6,270 nt of DNA from Hyphomicrobiales bacterium (GCA_017305815.1 JAFKJZ010000549.1:1-6270), one strand, 5' to 3'; shown: positions 1-6,270, counted from the stretch's first letter. The notes: generated from the sequence alone by a model not told the origin. Made by a program: numbers and translations.

Positions 1-1003
1 GATGGATGGTCCCTGGCAGATCTGCCACAAGACCGCCGAGGAATATGGCCGCGTCGCGCTCGAGACGGCCAAGGTGATGCGCTGGGTCGATCCGACCATC
101 CAGCTCGCCGCCTGCGGCTCGTCCCACCGCAACATGCCGACCTATGGCTCCTGGGAATACCAGGTCCTTGATCATTGCTATGACGAGGTCGATTTCATCT
201 CGCTGCACACCTACTTCAACAACCATGCGGATTCGGCCGCCGAATATTTCGGCGTCATCGAATTGCTGGATGCCTTCATCAAGGAAGTCGCGGCGATCTG
301 CGACGCGGTCGGCGCCAAGCGCCGCTCGCACAAGAAGATCATGCTGTCGCTGGACGAATGGAACGTCTGGTACAAGACCCACAAGATCGAGCACATGCGC
401 GTTCCCGGCTGGCCGGAAGCGCCGAAGCTGATCGAGGAAGTCTACAATGCCGAAGACGCGCTGATCGTCGGCGGCGCCCTGATCGCCATGCTGAACAACG
501 CCGATCGCGTCAAGACGGCCTGCCTGGCGCAGCTCGTCAACGTCATCGGCCCGATCATGACGGAAACCGGCGGCGCCGCCTGGCGCCAGACGATCTTCCA
601 TCCCTTCGCGCTCGCCTCGAAGTACGGCCATGGCCGCGTGCTGAAGAGCGTGGCGGAGTCGCCGTCCTATAGCGCCAAGACCTTCCCCGAGATCCCCTAT
701 CTCTATGCGACGGTGATCGACAATCCGGCCGATGGCACCACGACGGTGATCGCGCTCAACCGGAGCCTGACGGATTCGATGGACGTCGAGGTCGAGCTGC
801 GCGGCCTTGGCAAGGATCGCGAGCTCGTGCACGCGACCGAGCTGCACCATTCGAACCTGAAGGCCGTCAACACCAAGGACGCGCCCAACACGGTCGCGCC
901 GAAGGAGAACAAGGACGTCACCATCGACGGCGAGCGCCTGACGCTGCGCCTGAAGCCGGCCTCGTTCAACGTCATCACGACGAAGGCGACCGCTGCCGCC
1001 TGA
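1..1003 (+). CDS. alpha-L-arabinofuranosidase, GH51 family (3' part; 5' end outside window)
   Basis: This is a retaining exo-glycosidase that removes terminal alpha-L-arabinofuranosyl residues from arabinose-containing oligosaccharides. About 333 residues are visible. The first ones, MDGPWQ, match the GH51 block GNEMDGPWQ, so the ATG at position 2 is an internal Met and not a start. Base 1 (g) would be the last base of the acid/base Glu codon. The nucleophile is E119 of the visible part, in LSLDEWNVWY (codon 356-358). The barrel end, including HTYFNNH at 70-76, is followed by a C-terminal beta-sandwich from about residue 230. GH51 enzymes run to about 500 residues, so roughly 170 are missing upstream. 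The visible part has no frameshift. No signal peptide can be judged; family members of this type are usually cytoplasmic. QICHK replaces the common QIGHK. The family call is strong; the exact substrate is not shown by the sequence. Confidence 0.93.
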   Translation, partial: MDGPWQICHKTAEEYGRVALETAKVMRWVDPTIQLAACGSSHRNMPTYGSWEYQVLDHCYDEVDFISLHTYFNNHADSAAEYFGVIELLDAFIKEVAAICDAVGAKRRSHKKIMLSLDEWNVWYKTHKIEHMRVPGWPEAPKLIEEVYNAEDALIVGGALIAMLNNADRVKTACLAQLVNVIGPIMTETGGAAWRQTIFHPFALASKYGHGRVLKSVAESPSYSAKTFPEIPYLYATVIDNPADGTTTVIALNRSLTDSMDVEVELRGLGKDRELVHATELHHSNLKAVNTKDAPNTVAPKENKDVTIDGERLTLRLKPASFNVITTKATAAA

Positions 1004-1036
1004 GCCTCCGGCTCCTGAATGCCGCCTGACGGCGGC
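1002..1036 (+). other. Two small hairpins ahead of the terminator
   Basis: GAGCC (1002-1006) pairs with GGCTC (1010-1014) across the stop codon, and GCCGCC (1021-1026) pairs with GGCGGC (1031-1036) around a TGAC loop. Neither has a T tail. With the terminator they make three hairpins in a row. They could protect the 3' end of the mRNA, but short GC-rich pairings are common in DNA of this composition, so a role is only inferred. Confidence 0.4.
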
Positions 1037-1039
1037 CTG

Positions 1040-1072
1040 CGCCCGCATCCGATGGATGCGGGCGTTTCTTTT
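1040..1072 (+). terminator. Rho-independent terminator of the arabinofuranosidase gene
   Basis: A perfect 11-bp stem (CGCCCGCATCC at 1040-1050 with GGATGCGGGCG at 1054-1064) closes a GAT loop and is followed directly by the T-rich tail TTTCTTTT (1065-1072). It lies 37 bases after the TGA at 1001-1003. This is a textbook intrinsic terminator and separates the sugar gene from the ccm operon. Confidence 0.93.
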
Positions 1073-1147
1073 GGCCCGGAAGCGCGGATTGCCGGCGCGA
1101 AGCTGCGTCCGTTCGCCCGAAATCGCCGGCGGCTGCAATCGGTCGCG

Positions 1148-1176
1148 TTGCGAAGTCGGCCGGGTGATCCTATGAC
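1148..1176 (+). promoter_or_regulatory. Candidate sigma70-type promoter for ccmCDG
   Basis: TTGCGA (1148-1153) and TATGAC (1171-1176) are separated by 17 bases. Each matches the -35 and -10 consensus at four of six positions. A transcript would start around 1182-1184, on or next to the ccmC ATG at 1183, which suggests a leaderless mRNA. The site lies downstream of the terminator, where a promoter for this operon is needed. The match is imperfect, so this is a candidate only. Confidence 0.4.
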
Positions 1177-1182
1177 ATCGGC

Positions 1183-1926
1183 ATGGCCCTTCTCGATCTC
1201 GCCAATCCGACGCGCTTCATGTCGTTGACCGACCGCCTGCTGCCCTGGCTCTGGGGCGCGGCGCTGCTGGTGCTCGGCACCGGCCTCTATCTCGGCCTCT
1301 TCGTCGCGCCCGCCGACTACCAGCAGGGCGAGACGGTCAAGATCATGTTCATCCATGTTCCGGCCGCCTGGCTCGCCATGTTCGGCTACGGCATGATGGC
1401 GGTCTCGGCGCTCGGCACGCTGATCTGGCGCCATCCGCTCGCCGACGTCGCCGCCAAGGCGACCGCGCCGGTCGGCGCCGCCTTCACGCTGATGGCGCTC
1501 CTGACCGGCTCGCTATGGGGCAAGCCGATGTGGGGCACCTGGTGGGAATGGGATGCCCGCATGACCTCGGTGCTGATCCTGTTCCTGATGTATCTCGGCC
1601 TGATCGCGCTCTGGAACGCCATCGAGGACCCGATCAAGGGCGGCCGCGTCGGCGCCGTGCTGATCCTGGTCGGCTCGATCAATCTGCCGATCATCAAGTT
1701 TTCCGTCGACTGGTGGAACACGTTGCACCAGCCGGCCAGCGTCTTCCGCATGGGCGGTTCGACGATCGACGCCAGCATGCTCTATCCGCTCCTCATCTCG
1801 GCCGTCGGCGCCACGCTGCTGTTCCTGGCGCTCAGCGTCATGGCGATGCGCAACGAGATCCTGCGCCGGCGGATCCGCGCGCTCCGCCTCGTCGCGGCCG
1901 CCACCCCGGCCGGAGCCCAGGCATGA
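1183..1926 (+). CDS. ccmC: Cytochrome c maturation heme protein CcmC
   Basis: This inner membrane protein of System I cytochrome c biogenesis binds heme at its periplasmic face and loads it onto the chaperone CcmE. The 247 residues show about six hydrophobic segments, near 22-42, 54-81, 95-111, 127-144, 157-172 and 199-221. The tryptophan-rich WWD motif WGTWWEWDAR is at 117-126. Candidate heme-ligand histidines flank it: H58 in FIHVPAAW and H182 in WWNTLHQPAS. Length is normal for CcmC. The ATG at 1183 is chosen because it keeps the LANPTRF segment (6-12) typical of rhizobial CcmC. An in-frame ATG at 1219 (residue 13) is the alternative. No convincing Shine-Dalgarno precedes 1183, and GGGTGA at 1162-1167 is too far away. 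The stop overlaps the ccmD start (ATGA). No ccmB lies upstream. Confidence 0.97.
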   Translation: MALLDLANPTRFMSLTDRLLPWLWGAALLVLGTGLYLGLFVAPADYQQGETVKIMFIHVPAAWLAMFGYGMMAVSALGTLIWRHPLADVAAKATAPVGAAFTLMALLTGSLWGKPMWGTWWEWDARMTSVLILFLMYLGLIALWNAIEDPIKGGRVGAVLILVGSINLPIIKFSVDWWNTLHQPASVFRMGGSTIDASMLYPLLISAVGATLLFLALSVMAMRNEILRRRIRALRLVAAATPAGAQA

Positions 1927-2123
1927 TCGAAACCTTCGGGCCGCATGCTGGCTTCATCCTGGCCGCCTATGGCGTCAGCGCCGCCATCGTCCTCGCCCTG
2001 TTCGGCTGGATCCTTCTCGACGGCATCTCGCTGCGCCGGACGATGCGCGATCTCGAGGCCCGTGGCATCCGGCGCCGCTCTGCCCGCAAGGGGGCGGCCA
2101 AAGCCGCCGACGCCGCATCATGA
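1923..2123 (+). CDS. ccmD: Heme exporter protein CcmD
   Basis: CcmD is a small single-pass membrane protein that associates with the CcmABC complex and is needed to release holo-CcmE. The predicted product is 66 residues, within the usual size for the family. It has the expected layout: an N-terminal stretch with HAGFILAAYG (8-17), one hydrophobic helix at about 12-32, then a basic cytoplasmic tail rich in Arg and Lys (38-60). The start overlaps the ccmC stop by 4 bases. GGAG at 1912-1915, 7 bases before the ATG, is a plausible ribosome binding site inside ccmC. The stop overlaps the ccmG start in the same ATGA fashion. Sequence conservation in this family is low, so the call rests on size, topology, the HAxFI-AYG pattern and position between ccmC and ccmG. 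Confidence 0.9.
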   Translation: MIETFGPHAGFILAAYGVSAAIVLALFGWILLDGISLRRTMRDLEARGIRRRSARKGAAKAADAAS

Positions 2124-2713
2124 CCGAGGCAGGATCTTCGCAGGAGGCGCGGCCGCCGCGGTCGCTCGGCCGGCGGCTCGCCATCTGGGCGCCGATCGCC
2201 GCCTTCGCGGCGCTCGCCGTGATTTTCATCATCCGGCTGGAGCAGGGTGGCGACCCATCCCTGATTCCCTCGGCGCTGATCGGCCGGCCGGCGCCGGCGA
2301 CCGTGCTGCCGCCGCTCGAGGGCCTCGACCGGCCCGGCATCGACGCGGCGGATTTCGCCGGCAAGGTGACGCTGGTCAATGTCTGGGCGTCGTGGTGCGT
2401 GCCTTGCCGCGAGGAGCATCCGATCCTGGAGAAGCTCGCGACCGACAAGCGCATAAATCTGGTCGGCATCAACTATAAGGACAAGCCGGCCAACGCGCTC
2501 GGCTTCCTTGGCCAGATGGGCAATCCCTACGCGGCTGTCGGCGTCGACGAGAAGGGGCGGAGCTCGATCGACTGGGGCGTCTATGGCGTGCCGGAGACGT
2601 TCCTGGTCGGGCGCGACGGCAAGATCCGCTTCAAGTTCGTCGGCCCGCTCAGCGACGAGAGCCTCGAAAAGGTGCTGATGCCGGAAATCGAAAAGGCGCT
2701 CGCCGGGTCCTGA
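2120..2713 (+). CDS. ccmG: Thiol:disulfide interchange protein CcmG/DsbE (CycY-like)
   Basis: This membrane-anchored periplasmic thioredoxin-like protein keeps the CXXCH cysteines of apocytochrome c reduced (directly or through CcmH) before heme attachment. It has 197 residues: a basic N-terminus, one signal-anchor helix at about 20-39, a linker, then the thioredoxin fold. The redox motif is W92-C93-V94-P95-C96 (in WASWCVPCREEHP), the WCxPC form. The cis-proline lies in GVPET (156-160, P158). GINYKD (117-122) is also typical of CcmG. Translation is probably coupled to ccmD through the ATGA overlap, since no Shine-Dalgarno is well placed: AAGGGGG at 2088-2094 lies 25 bases before the ATG. ccmH, ccmI and ccmF do not follow in this window. 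Confidence 0.96.
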   Translation: MTEAGSSQEARPPRSLGRRLAIWAPIAAFAALAVIFIIRLEQGGDPSLIPSALIGRPAPATVLPPLEGLDRPGIDAADFAGKVTLVNVWASWCVPCREEHPILEKLATDKRINLVGINYKDKPANALGFLGQMGNPYAAVGVDEKGRSSIDWGVYGVPETFLVGRDGKIRFKFVGPLSDESLEKVLMPEIEKALAGS

Positions 2714-2760
2714 TCGACCATCGGGATATGCGGCACAGGGGCGCTGGCAGTTCCACCTTT

Positions 2761-2781
2761 ACCTCTCCCCATGGGAGAGGT
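2761..2781. repeat. Intergenic palindrome between convergent operons (REP-like or bidirectional terminator)
   Basis: ACCTCTCCC (2761-2769) and GGGAGAGGT (2773-2781) form a perfect 9-bp stem around CAT. It lies in the 83-base gap between the stops of ccmG and yciB. Neither side has a T tract in the transcript sense, so it is not a standard intrinsic terminator. The CCTCTCCC/GGGAGAGG core resembles palindromic units I know to be frequent between genes in Rhizobiales genomes. Only one copy is in the window, so its repetitive nature is inferred from that resemblance. Confidence 0.6.
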
Positions 2782-2796
2782 GCAGACCTTCACGCC

Positions 2797-3438
2797 TCAG
2801 CGGGTCGGCTGCGTTTCGGTTTTTTCGTCCGGAATCGTCGTGCGGGTGATCAGCGGCAGCTGGAACAGGGTGAACAGGAAGGTCAGCGGCATGATGCCGA
2901 ACACCTTGAAGTTCACCCAGAGATCGGTTGCCGCCTTCGGATCGGCGAGATAGGCGTCTGCGCCCTTCCAGACCACCACGTTCAGCACCGCTAAGGCCAG
3001 GAAGAACAGGCCCCAGCGGAAGGTCAGCTTCCGCCAGCCCTCGTCGGTCAGGCGGAAGACGCTGTCGAAGACATAGCCGAGCAGCGATCGGCCGAAGGCG
3101 AGGCCGCCGAGCAGGACCAGGCCGAACAGCGTGTTGACGATGGTCGGCTTCAGCTTGATGAAGGTGTCGTCGTGCAGCCAGAGCGTCAGTCCGCCGAAGA
3201 CGACGACGACCACGCCGGTGACGAGTGGCATGATCGGCAGCTTGCGCGTCAGCGCGTAGGAGACGGCGAGCGCCGCCAGCGTCGCCGCCATGAACAGCCC
3301 GGTCGCCCAATAGATGTCGGCGCGCGCATTGGCGAAGAAGAACACGCCGAGCGGTCCGAGTTCCAGCGCGAGCTTCAGGAGCGGGTTCAGCTCCTTGCGG
3401 GCGGGATCGTTGGGCGCGCGTTCGATTTCGAGGGTCAT
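2797..3438 (-). CDS. yciB: YciB/IspZ family inner membrane septation protein A
   Basis: This polytopic inner membrane protein of the YciB family (also named IspA or IspZ) is linked to cell envelope integrity and normal septation; its biochemical activity is not firmly known. From the ATG at 3438 it has 213 residues, longer than the roughly 180-residue E. coli protein because of added N- and C-terminal tails. Family signatures are [13 protein letters not shown] (25-37), the polar block [11 protein letters not shown] (90-100) and [14 protein letters not shown] (129-142). Hydrophobic segments lie near 44-62, 68-88, 101-122, 141-158 and 180-197. A TTG at 3444 would add two residues. I prefer ATG because GAAAG (complement of 3445-3449) sits 6 bases before it but directly abuts the TTG. 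The gene follows ftsY on the same strand and is probably cotranscribed with it. Confidence 0.94.
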   Translation of the reverse strand: MTLEIERAPNDPARKELNPLLKLALELGPLGVFFFANARADIYWATGLFMAATLAALAVSYALTRKLPIMPLVTGVVVVVFGGLTLWLHDDTFIKLKPTIVNTLFGLVLLGGLAFGRSLLGYVFDSVFRLTDEGWRKLTFRWGLFFLALAVLNVVVWKGADAYLADPKAATDLWVNFKVFGIMPLTFLFTLFQLPLITRTTIPDEKTETQPTR

Positions 3439-3454
3439 GTCCAACTTTCGATGG

Positions 3455-3481
3455 TGATCGCGCTTTGAAATAGGGCGATCA
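3455..3481. other. Inverted repeat between ftsY and yciB
   Basis: TGATCGC (3455-3461) pairs with GCGATCA (3475-3481) around a 13-base loop, within the 65 bases between ftsY and yciB. There is no T tract on the transcript side. It could be a small processing hairpin or a protein-binding site, or it could be chance. Nothing else recognisable lies in this gap. Confidence 0.35.
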
Positions 3482-3503
3482 TCGCGGCTGATCTATGGCG
3501 CGC

Positions 3504-4808
3504 TTACGCTGCGATACCGGCGATGGCGCGGGCGAAGTCGTCGGCGGCGAAGGGCTCGAGGTCGTTGATGCCCTCGCCGACGCCGATGAAGTGAATCGGC
3601 AGGCCGTATTTCGCGGCGATGGCGACGAGGATGCCGCCGCGCGCGGTGCCGTCGAGCTTGGTCATCACCAGGCCGGTGACGCCGGCGACGCGGCCGAAGA
3701 TCTCGACCTGCTGCAGCGCGTTCTGGCCGGTAGTGGCGTCGAGGGTGAGCAGAACGCTGTGCGGCGCGGTCGGATCCTGCTTCTTGATCACGCGGATGAC
3801 CTTCTCCAGCTCCGCCATCAGCTCGGTGCGGTTCTGTAGCCGGCCGGCGGTATCGATCATCAGCACGTCGGTGCCGTTCGCCTGCGCCTCCTTCAGCGCG
3901 TCGAAGGCGAGGCCGGCCGCGTCCGCGCCGATCGAGCGGGCGATGACGGCGGCGCCGGTGCGCTGGCCCCAGATCTTCAGCTGCTCCACCGCGGCGGCGC
4001 GGAAGGTGTCGCCGGCGGCGAGCATCACCGAGCGGCCATCGGCGCGCAGCTTCGAGGCGAGCTTGCCGATCGTCGTCGTCTTGCCGGTGCCGTTGACGCC
4101 GACGACGAGGACGACATGCGGCTTGCGCGCCGGATCGATCACCAGCGGCTTCGCCACCGGGGCCAGAACCTTCGAGACTTCCTCGGCCAGCACGGCGCGG
4201 ACCTCGTCGCCCTCGATCTCCTTGCCGAAGCGGCCCTTCTTCAGCGCTTCGGTGATGGCGGCGGCGGTGGTCAGGCCGAGATCGGCCTGGATCAGCACGT
4301 CCTCGAAATCCCCGAGCGTGTCGGCGTCGAGCTTGCGCTTGGTGAAGACCGAGACGATGCCGTCGGAGATCGCGCTCGACGAACGCGACAGGCCAGCCTT
4401 CAGGCGCTGGAACCAGCTCTGCTTCGGCGCCGGCTCGGGGGCGGGCGCCGGAGCGGCCGGAGCGGCGAAGAAGCCGGTCGGGCGCGGCGCTTCGACGGGC
4501 GCCGGGGCCGGGATTGGCTCGGCCTCGACGACCGGCGCGGCCGGCTCGACGGCGACGGGCGCTTCGGGTTCGGCCGGAGGCGGCGCGGCCGCTTCGACCG
4601 TTTCGACGGTAGCCTCCGCCTCAACCGGCGGCGGCCCAGGAACCGGGGCCGGCGGTTCGACCGCAGCCGGCTCGACCGCGATCGGCTCGGGTGCGGCGAC
4701 GGGCGCCTCCGCTACGGGCTCCGGCGCCGGGGCGGGTTCGGGCTCGGCCGGCTTCGGCGCACCGCCGCCGAAAAAGCGACGGAACAGGCCCTTCTTTTCT
4801 TCAGCCAT
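3504..4808 (-). CDS. ftsY: Signal recognition particle receptor FtsY
   Basis: FtsY is the SRP receptor GTPase. It docks ribosome-SRP complexes at the inner membrane and, with Ffh, hands nascent membrane proteins to the translocon. The 434 residues split into a short basic tip (MAEEKKGLFRRFF), an Ala/Pro/Glu/Val-rich low-complexity region at about 17-128, and a full NG domain from about 130. GTPase motifs visible are the P-loop GVNGTGKTT (237-245), DTFRAAA (267-273), DTAGR (319-323), TKLDG (383-387) and the closing GVGEGINDLEPF (409-420). All key residues are present. The start ATG lies 3 bases after the mtaB stop. AGAGG (complement of 4820-4824), inside the end of mtaB, is an acceptable ribosome binding site at 11 bases spacing. 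The stop is TAA. The low-complexity part replaces the acidic A domain of E. coli FtsY. Confidence 0.98.
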   Translation of the reverse strand: MAEEKKGLFRRFFGGGAPKPAEPEPAPAPEPVAEAPVAAPEPIAVEPAAVEPPAPVPGPPPVEAEATVETVEAAAPPPAEPEAPVAVEPAAPVVEAEPIPAPAPVEAPRPTGFFAAPAAPAPAPEPAPKQSWFQRLKAGLSRSSSAISDGIVSVFTKRKLDADTLGDFEDVLIQADLGLTTAAAITEALKKGRFGKEIEGDEVRAVLAEEVSKVLAPVAKPLVIDPARKPHVVLVVGVNGTGKTTTIGKLASKLRADGRSVMLAAGDTFRAAAVEQLKIWGQRTGAAVIARSIGADAAGLAFDALKEAQANGTDVLMIDTAGRLQNRTELMAELEKVIRVIKKQDPTAPHSVLLTLDATTGQNALQQVEIFGRVAGVTGLVMTKLDGTARGGILVAIAAKYGLPIHFIGVGEGINDLEPFAADDFARAIAGIAA

Positions 4809-4811
4809 GGT

Positions 4812-6077
4812 TCAGGCGGCCTCTGCGAGTGGGGTGGCGAGGAGGCCCGATGCCGTCCGTCCAACGATATGGGCCGGGACGAGCGTCCCGGCGGCGATGC
4901 CCGGCATGGAGACCGGGGTGAAATGCTCGGTGCGGCCGACGCCGCCCTTCTCCATCAGCACGTGGCGCGTGGCGCCGACCTCGCCGTCGAGATGGGCGGC
5001 GAGCGTCGCCTGGCCCTTTTCGCGCAGGCGCGCGGCGCGGGCCTTGATGGTCTGCGCATCGAGCTGCGGCATCCGCGCCGCCGGCGTGCCGGGGCGGGGC
5101 GAGAACGGGAAGACATGCAGATGCGTCAGCCCGCAATCGTCGACGAGCGCCAGCGAGTTCTCGAACATCGCCTCGCTCTCGGTCGGGAAGCCGGCGATGA
5201 TGTCGGCGCCGAGGACGACGTCGGGCCGCAGCCGCCGGACCTGTTCGGCGAAGCGGATGGCGTCGGCGCGGCCGTGCCGGCGCTTCATCCGCTTCAGGAT
5301 CAGGTCGTCGCCGTGCTGCAGCGACAGGTGGAAATGCGGCATCAGCCGCTCGTCCTCGCCGATCGCCCGCAACAGGGCGTCGTCGACCTCGATCGTGTCG
5401 ATCGAGGAGAGCCGCAGGCGCGGCAGCTCGGGAACGAGCTTCAGGATCGTCGCGACCAGCGTGCCGAGGGTCGGCCGTCCCGGCAGGTCGCTGCCATAGG
5501 CGGTCATGTCGACGCCCGTCAGCACGATCTCGGCATGGCCGGTCTCGACCAGCCGGCGGATCTGCTCGACCACGGCGCCCATCGGCACCGAGCGCGACGG
5601 ACCCCGGCCATAGGGGATGATGCAGAAGGTGCAGCGGTGGTCGCAGCCGTTCTGCACCTGCACGAAGCCGCGCGTGTGGCCGTCCATGCCGGCGATGAGA
5701 TGGCCGGCCGTCTCGCGCACGGCCATGATGTCGGCGACCTGGACGCGCTCATGATCGGCGATCTGGAGCCCGAGCGGCCGATAGGCGGCGCTGGTCAGCT
5801 TTTCCGCATTGCCGAGAACGAGATCGACCTCTTCCATGGCGGCGAAGGTGGCGGATTCCGTCTGCGCGGCGCAGCCGGAGACGACGATCTTGACGTCGGG
5901 CCGCTCGCGGCGGGTCCGGCGGATCGTCTGCCGCGCCTGCCGGACGGCTTCCGCCGTGACCGCGCAGGTATTGATGATCACCGCGTCGGCAAGGCCGGCT
6001 TCCGCCGCCCGGTTCCGCATCACCTCGGTTTCGAGCGTGTTGAGGCGGCAGCCGAAGGTGATGGTCTCGATCGTCAT
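4812..6077 (-). CDS. mtaB: tRNA t6A37 methylthiotransferase MtaB (radical SAM)
   Basis: MtaB adds a methylthio group to C2 of t6A at position 37 of ANN-decoding tRNAs, giving ms2t6A, using two 4Fe-4S clusters and S-adenosylmethionine. The 421 residues fit the family. The N-terminal methylthiotransferase domain has three cluster cysteines: C10 (FGCRLN), C38 (NTCAVT) and C69 (SGCAAQ). The radical SAM domain carries C145, C149 and C152 in [29 protein letters not shown] and the overall N-terminal pattern (TFGCRLN) favour MtaB over MiaB or RimO. A short TRAM-like RNA-binding region fills about 364-417. The HLSLQ block reads HLSLQHGDD (250-258), with His where I expect a small residue. The start ATG overlaps the dapF stop (ATGA), and no strong Shine-Dalgarno is seen, so translation is probably coupled. 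Confidence 0.96.
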   Translation of the reverse strand: MTIETITFGCRLNTLETEVMRNRAAEAGLADAVIINTCAVTAEAVRQARQTIRRTRRERPDVKIVVSGCAAQTESATFAAMEEVDLVLGNAEKLTSAAYRPLGLQIADHERVQVADIMAVRETAGHLIAGMDGHTRGFVQVQNGCDHRCTFCIIPYGRGPSRSVPMGAVVEQIRRLVETGHAEIVLTGVDMTAYGSDLPGRPTLGTLVATILKLVPELPRLRLSSIDTIEVDDALLRAIGEDERLMPHFHLSLQHGDDLILKRMKRRHGRADAIRFAEQVRRLRPDVVLGADIIAGFPTESEAMFENSLALVDDCGLTHLHVFPFSPRPGTPAARMPQLDAQTIKARAARLREKGQATLAAHLDGEVGATRHVLMEKGGVGRTEHFTPVSMPGIAAGTLVPAHIVGRTASGLLATPLAEAA

Positions 6078-6270
6078 GCGCGGCGGGCGACCGTGTCCGG
6101 CGCGACGTCGATGCGGATTTCGTCGCCGAGATTTCCCTGGCCGAGCGCAATCACGCCCTCATGCTCGAACTCGGCCGCGCCGGTCATCAGGATGTGGTTG
6201 TCGGCGCGCCATTCGATGTTGAGGACGCCGCCGGGCAGGCGGACGTCGACGACGCGGCCGGTCTTGCCGA
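6074..6270 (-). CDS. dapF: Diaminopimelate epimerase DapF (C-terminal end; 5' part outside window)
   Basis: DapF interconverts LL- and meso-diaminopimelate, supplying lysine synthesis and peptidoglycan. Only the last 64 residues are here. They include [18 protein letters not shown] (4-21 of the visible part) and [15 protein letters not shown] (24-38), which match the end of the DapF fold (LPGG-L-I-W then LMTGPA-x-V-x-x-G). The catalytic cysteines lie upstream, outside the window. The family signature would continue with a short strand; here a tail of about 26 residues ([24 protein letters not shown] at its end) follows, somewhat longer than the E. coli C-terminus. The reading frame is open to the window edge. 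The TGA overlaps the mtaB ATG by 4 bases. The dapF-mtaB-ftsY order is common in Rhizobiales, which supports the call. Confidence 0.92.
   Translation of the reverse strand, partial: GKTGRVVDVRLPGGVLNIEWRADNHILMTGAAEFEHEGVIALGQGNLGDEIRIDVAPDTVARRA

Noticed and set aside
2..4. ATG at the left edge as a true start of the arabinofuranosidase
   Set aside because: The residues that follow match the middle of the GH51 fold (the Met right after the acid/base Glu), so the gene is cut by the window and not truncated in the genome.
703..1434. A 243-codon open frame on the - strand across the end of the GH51 gene and the start of ccmC
   Set aside because: It runs antisense through two real genes and through the terminator, and its Arg-rich translation has no recognisable domain.
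1515..2123. A 202-codon + strand frame ending at the ccmD stop
   Set aside because: Only its last 66 codons, from the ATG at 1923, make a sensible protein (CcmD). The upstream part is out-of-frame ccmC, not a fusion.
2142..2147. AGGAGG, a perfect Shine-Dalgarno-like sequence inside ccmG
   Set aside because: No in-frame ATG, GTG or TTG lies 5-12 bases downstream, and a later start would remove part of the basic N-terminus before the membrane anchor. It encodes Gln-Glu-Ala by chance.
3439..3444. TTG start for yciB two codons upstream
   Set aside because: The only Shine-Dalgarno-like bases (GAAAG) directly touch this TTG and are well spaced only for the ATG at 3438.
3619..5499. A 626-codon open frame on the + strand, antisense to ftsY and mtaB
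   Set aside because: It crosses two well-identified genes on the other strand. Its predicted protein is low complexity (Ser, Ala, Arg, Gly, Thr) with no family signature. Long antisense open frames are a by-product of GC-rich codon use.

Overview
This is an ordinary chromosomal window from a GC-rich alphaproteobacterium, most likely a member of the Hyphomicrobiales (Rhizobiales). Three things point there: the protein families and their order (dapF, mtaB, ftsY, yciB beside a ccmC-ccmD-ccmG cluster), the rhizobial-style CcmC N-terminus (LANPTRF), and a CCTCTCCC/GGGAGAGG palindrome of the kind often seen between genes in this group. Every gene is intact except the two cut by the window edges. 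Base composition looks even throughout, with no IS element, tRNA, rRNA, CRISPR array or phage gene.

Left part (1-2713, + strand). The window opens inside a GH51 alpha-L-arabinofuranosidase gene, one base after the first two bases of what should be the catalytic acid/base Glu codon. That gene ends at a strong intrinsic terminator. After a 179-base gap come three overlapping genes for System I cytochrome c maturation: ccmC (heme handling), ccmD (small membrane helper) and ccmG (periplasmic thioredoxin-like reductase). Each pair is joined by an ATGA stop/start overlap. The ABC exporter genes ccmA and ccmB, usual upstream partners in this group, are not directly upstream.

Right part (2797-6270, - strand). 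Reading leftward from the right edge are the 3' end of dapF (lysine and peptidoglycan precursor synthesis), mtaB (ms2t6A37 tRNA methylthiotransferase), ftsY (SRP receptor GTPase) and yciB/ispZ (inner membrane septation protein). dapF and mtaB overlap by 4 bases, mtaB and ftsY are 3 bases apart, and yciB follows 65 bases after ftsY. They look like one housekeeping transcription unit. It converges on the ccm operon across an 83-base gap that holds a perfect 9-bp palindrome.

I see no undescribed system. The points most worth a second look are the arabinofuranosidase sitting where ccmB is expected, a possible leaderless promoter for ccmC, and the palindromic element between the convergent operons. 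No stretch over 300 bases lacks a gene.
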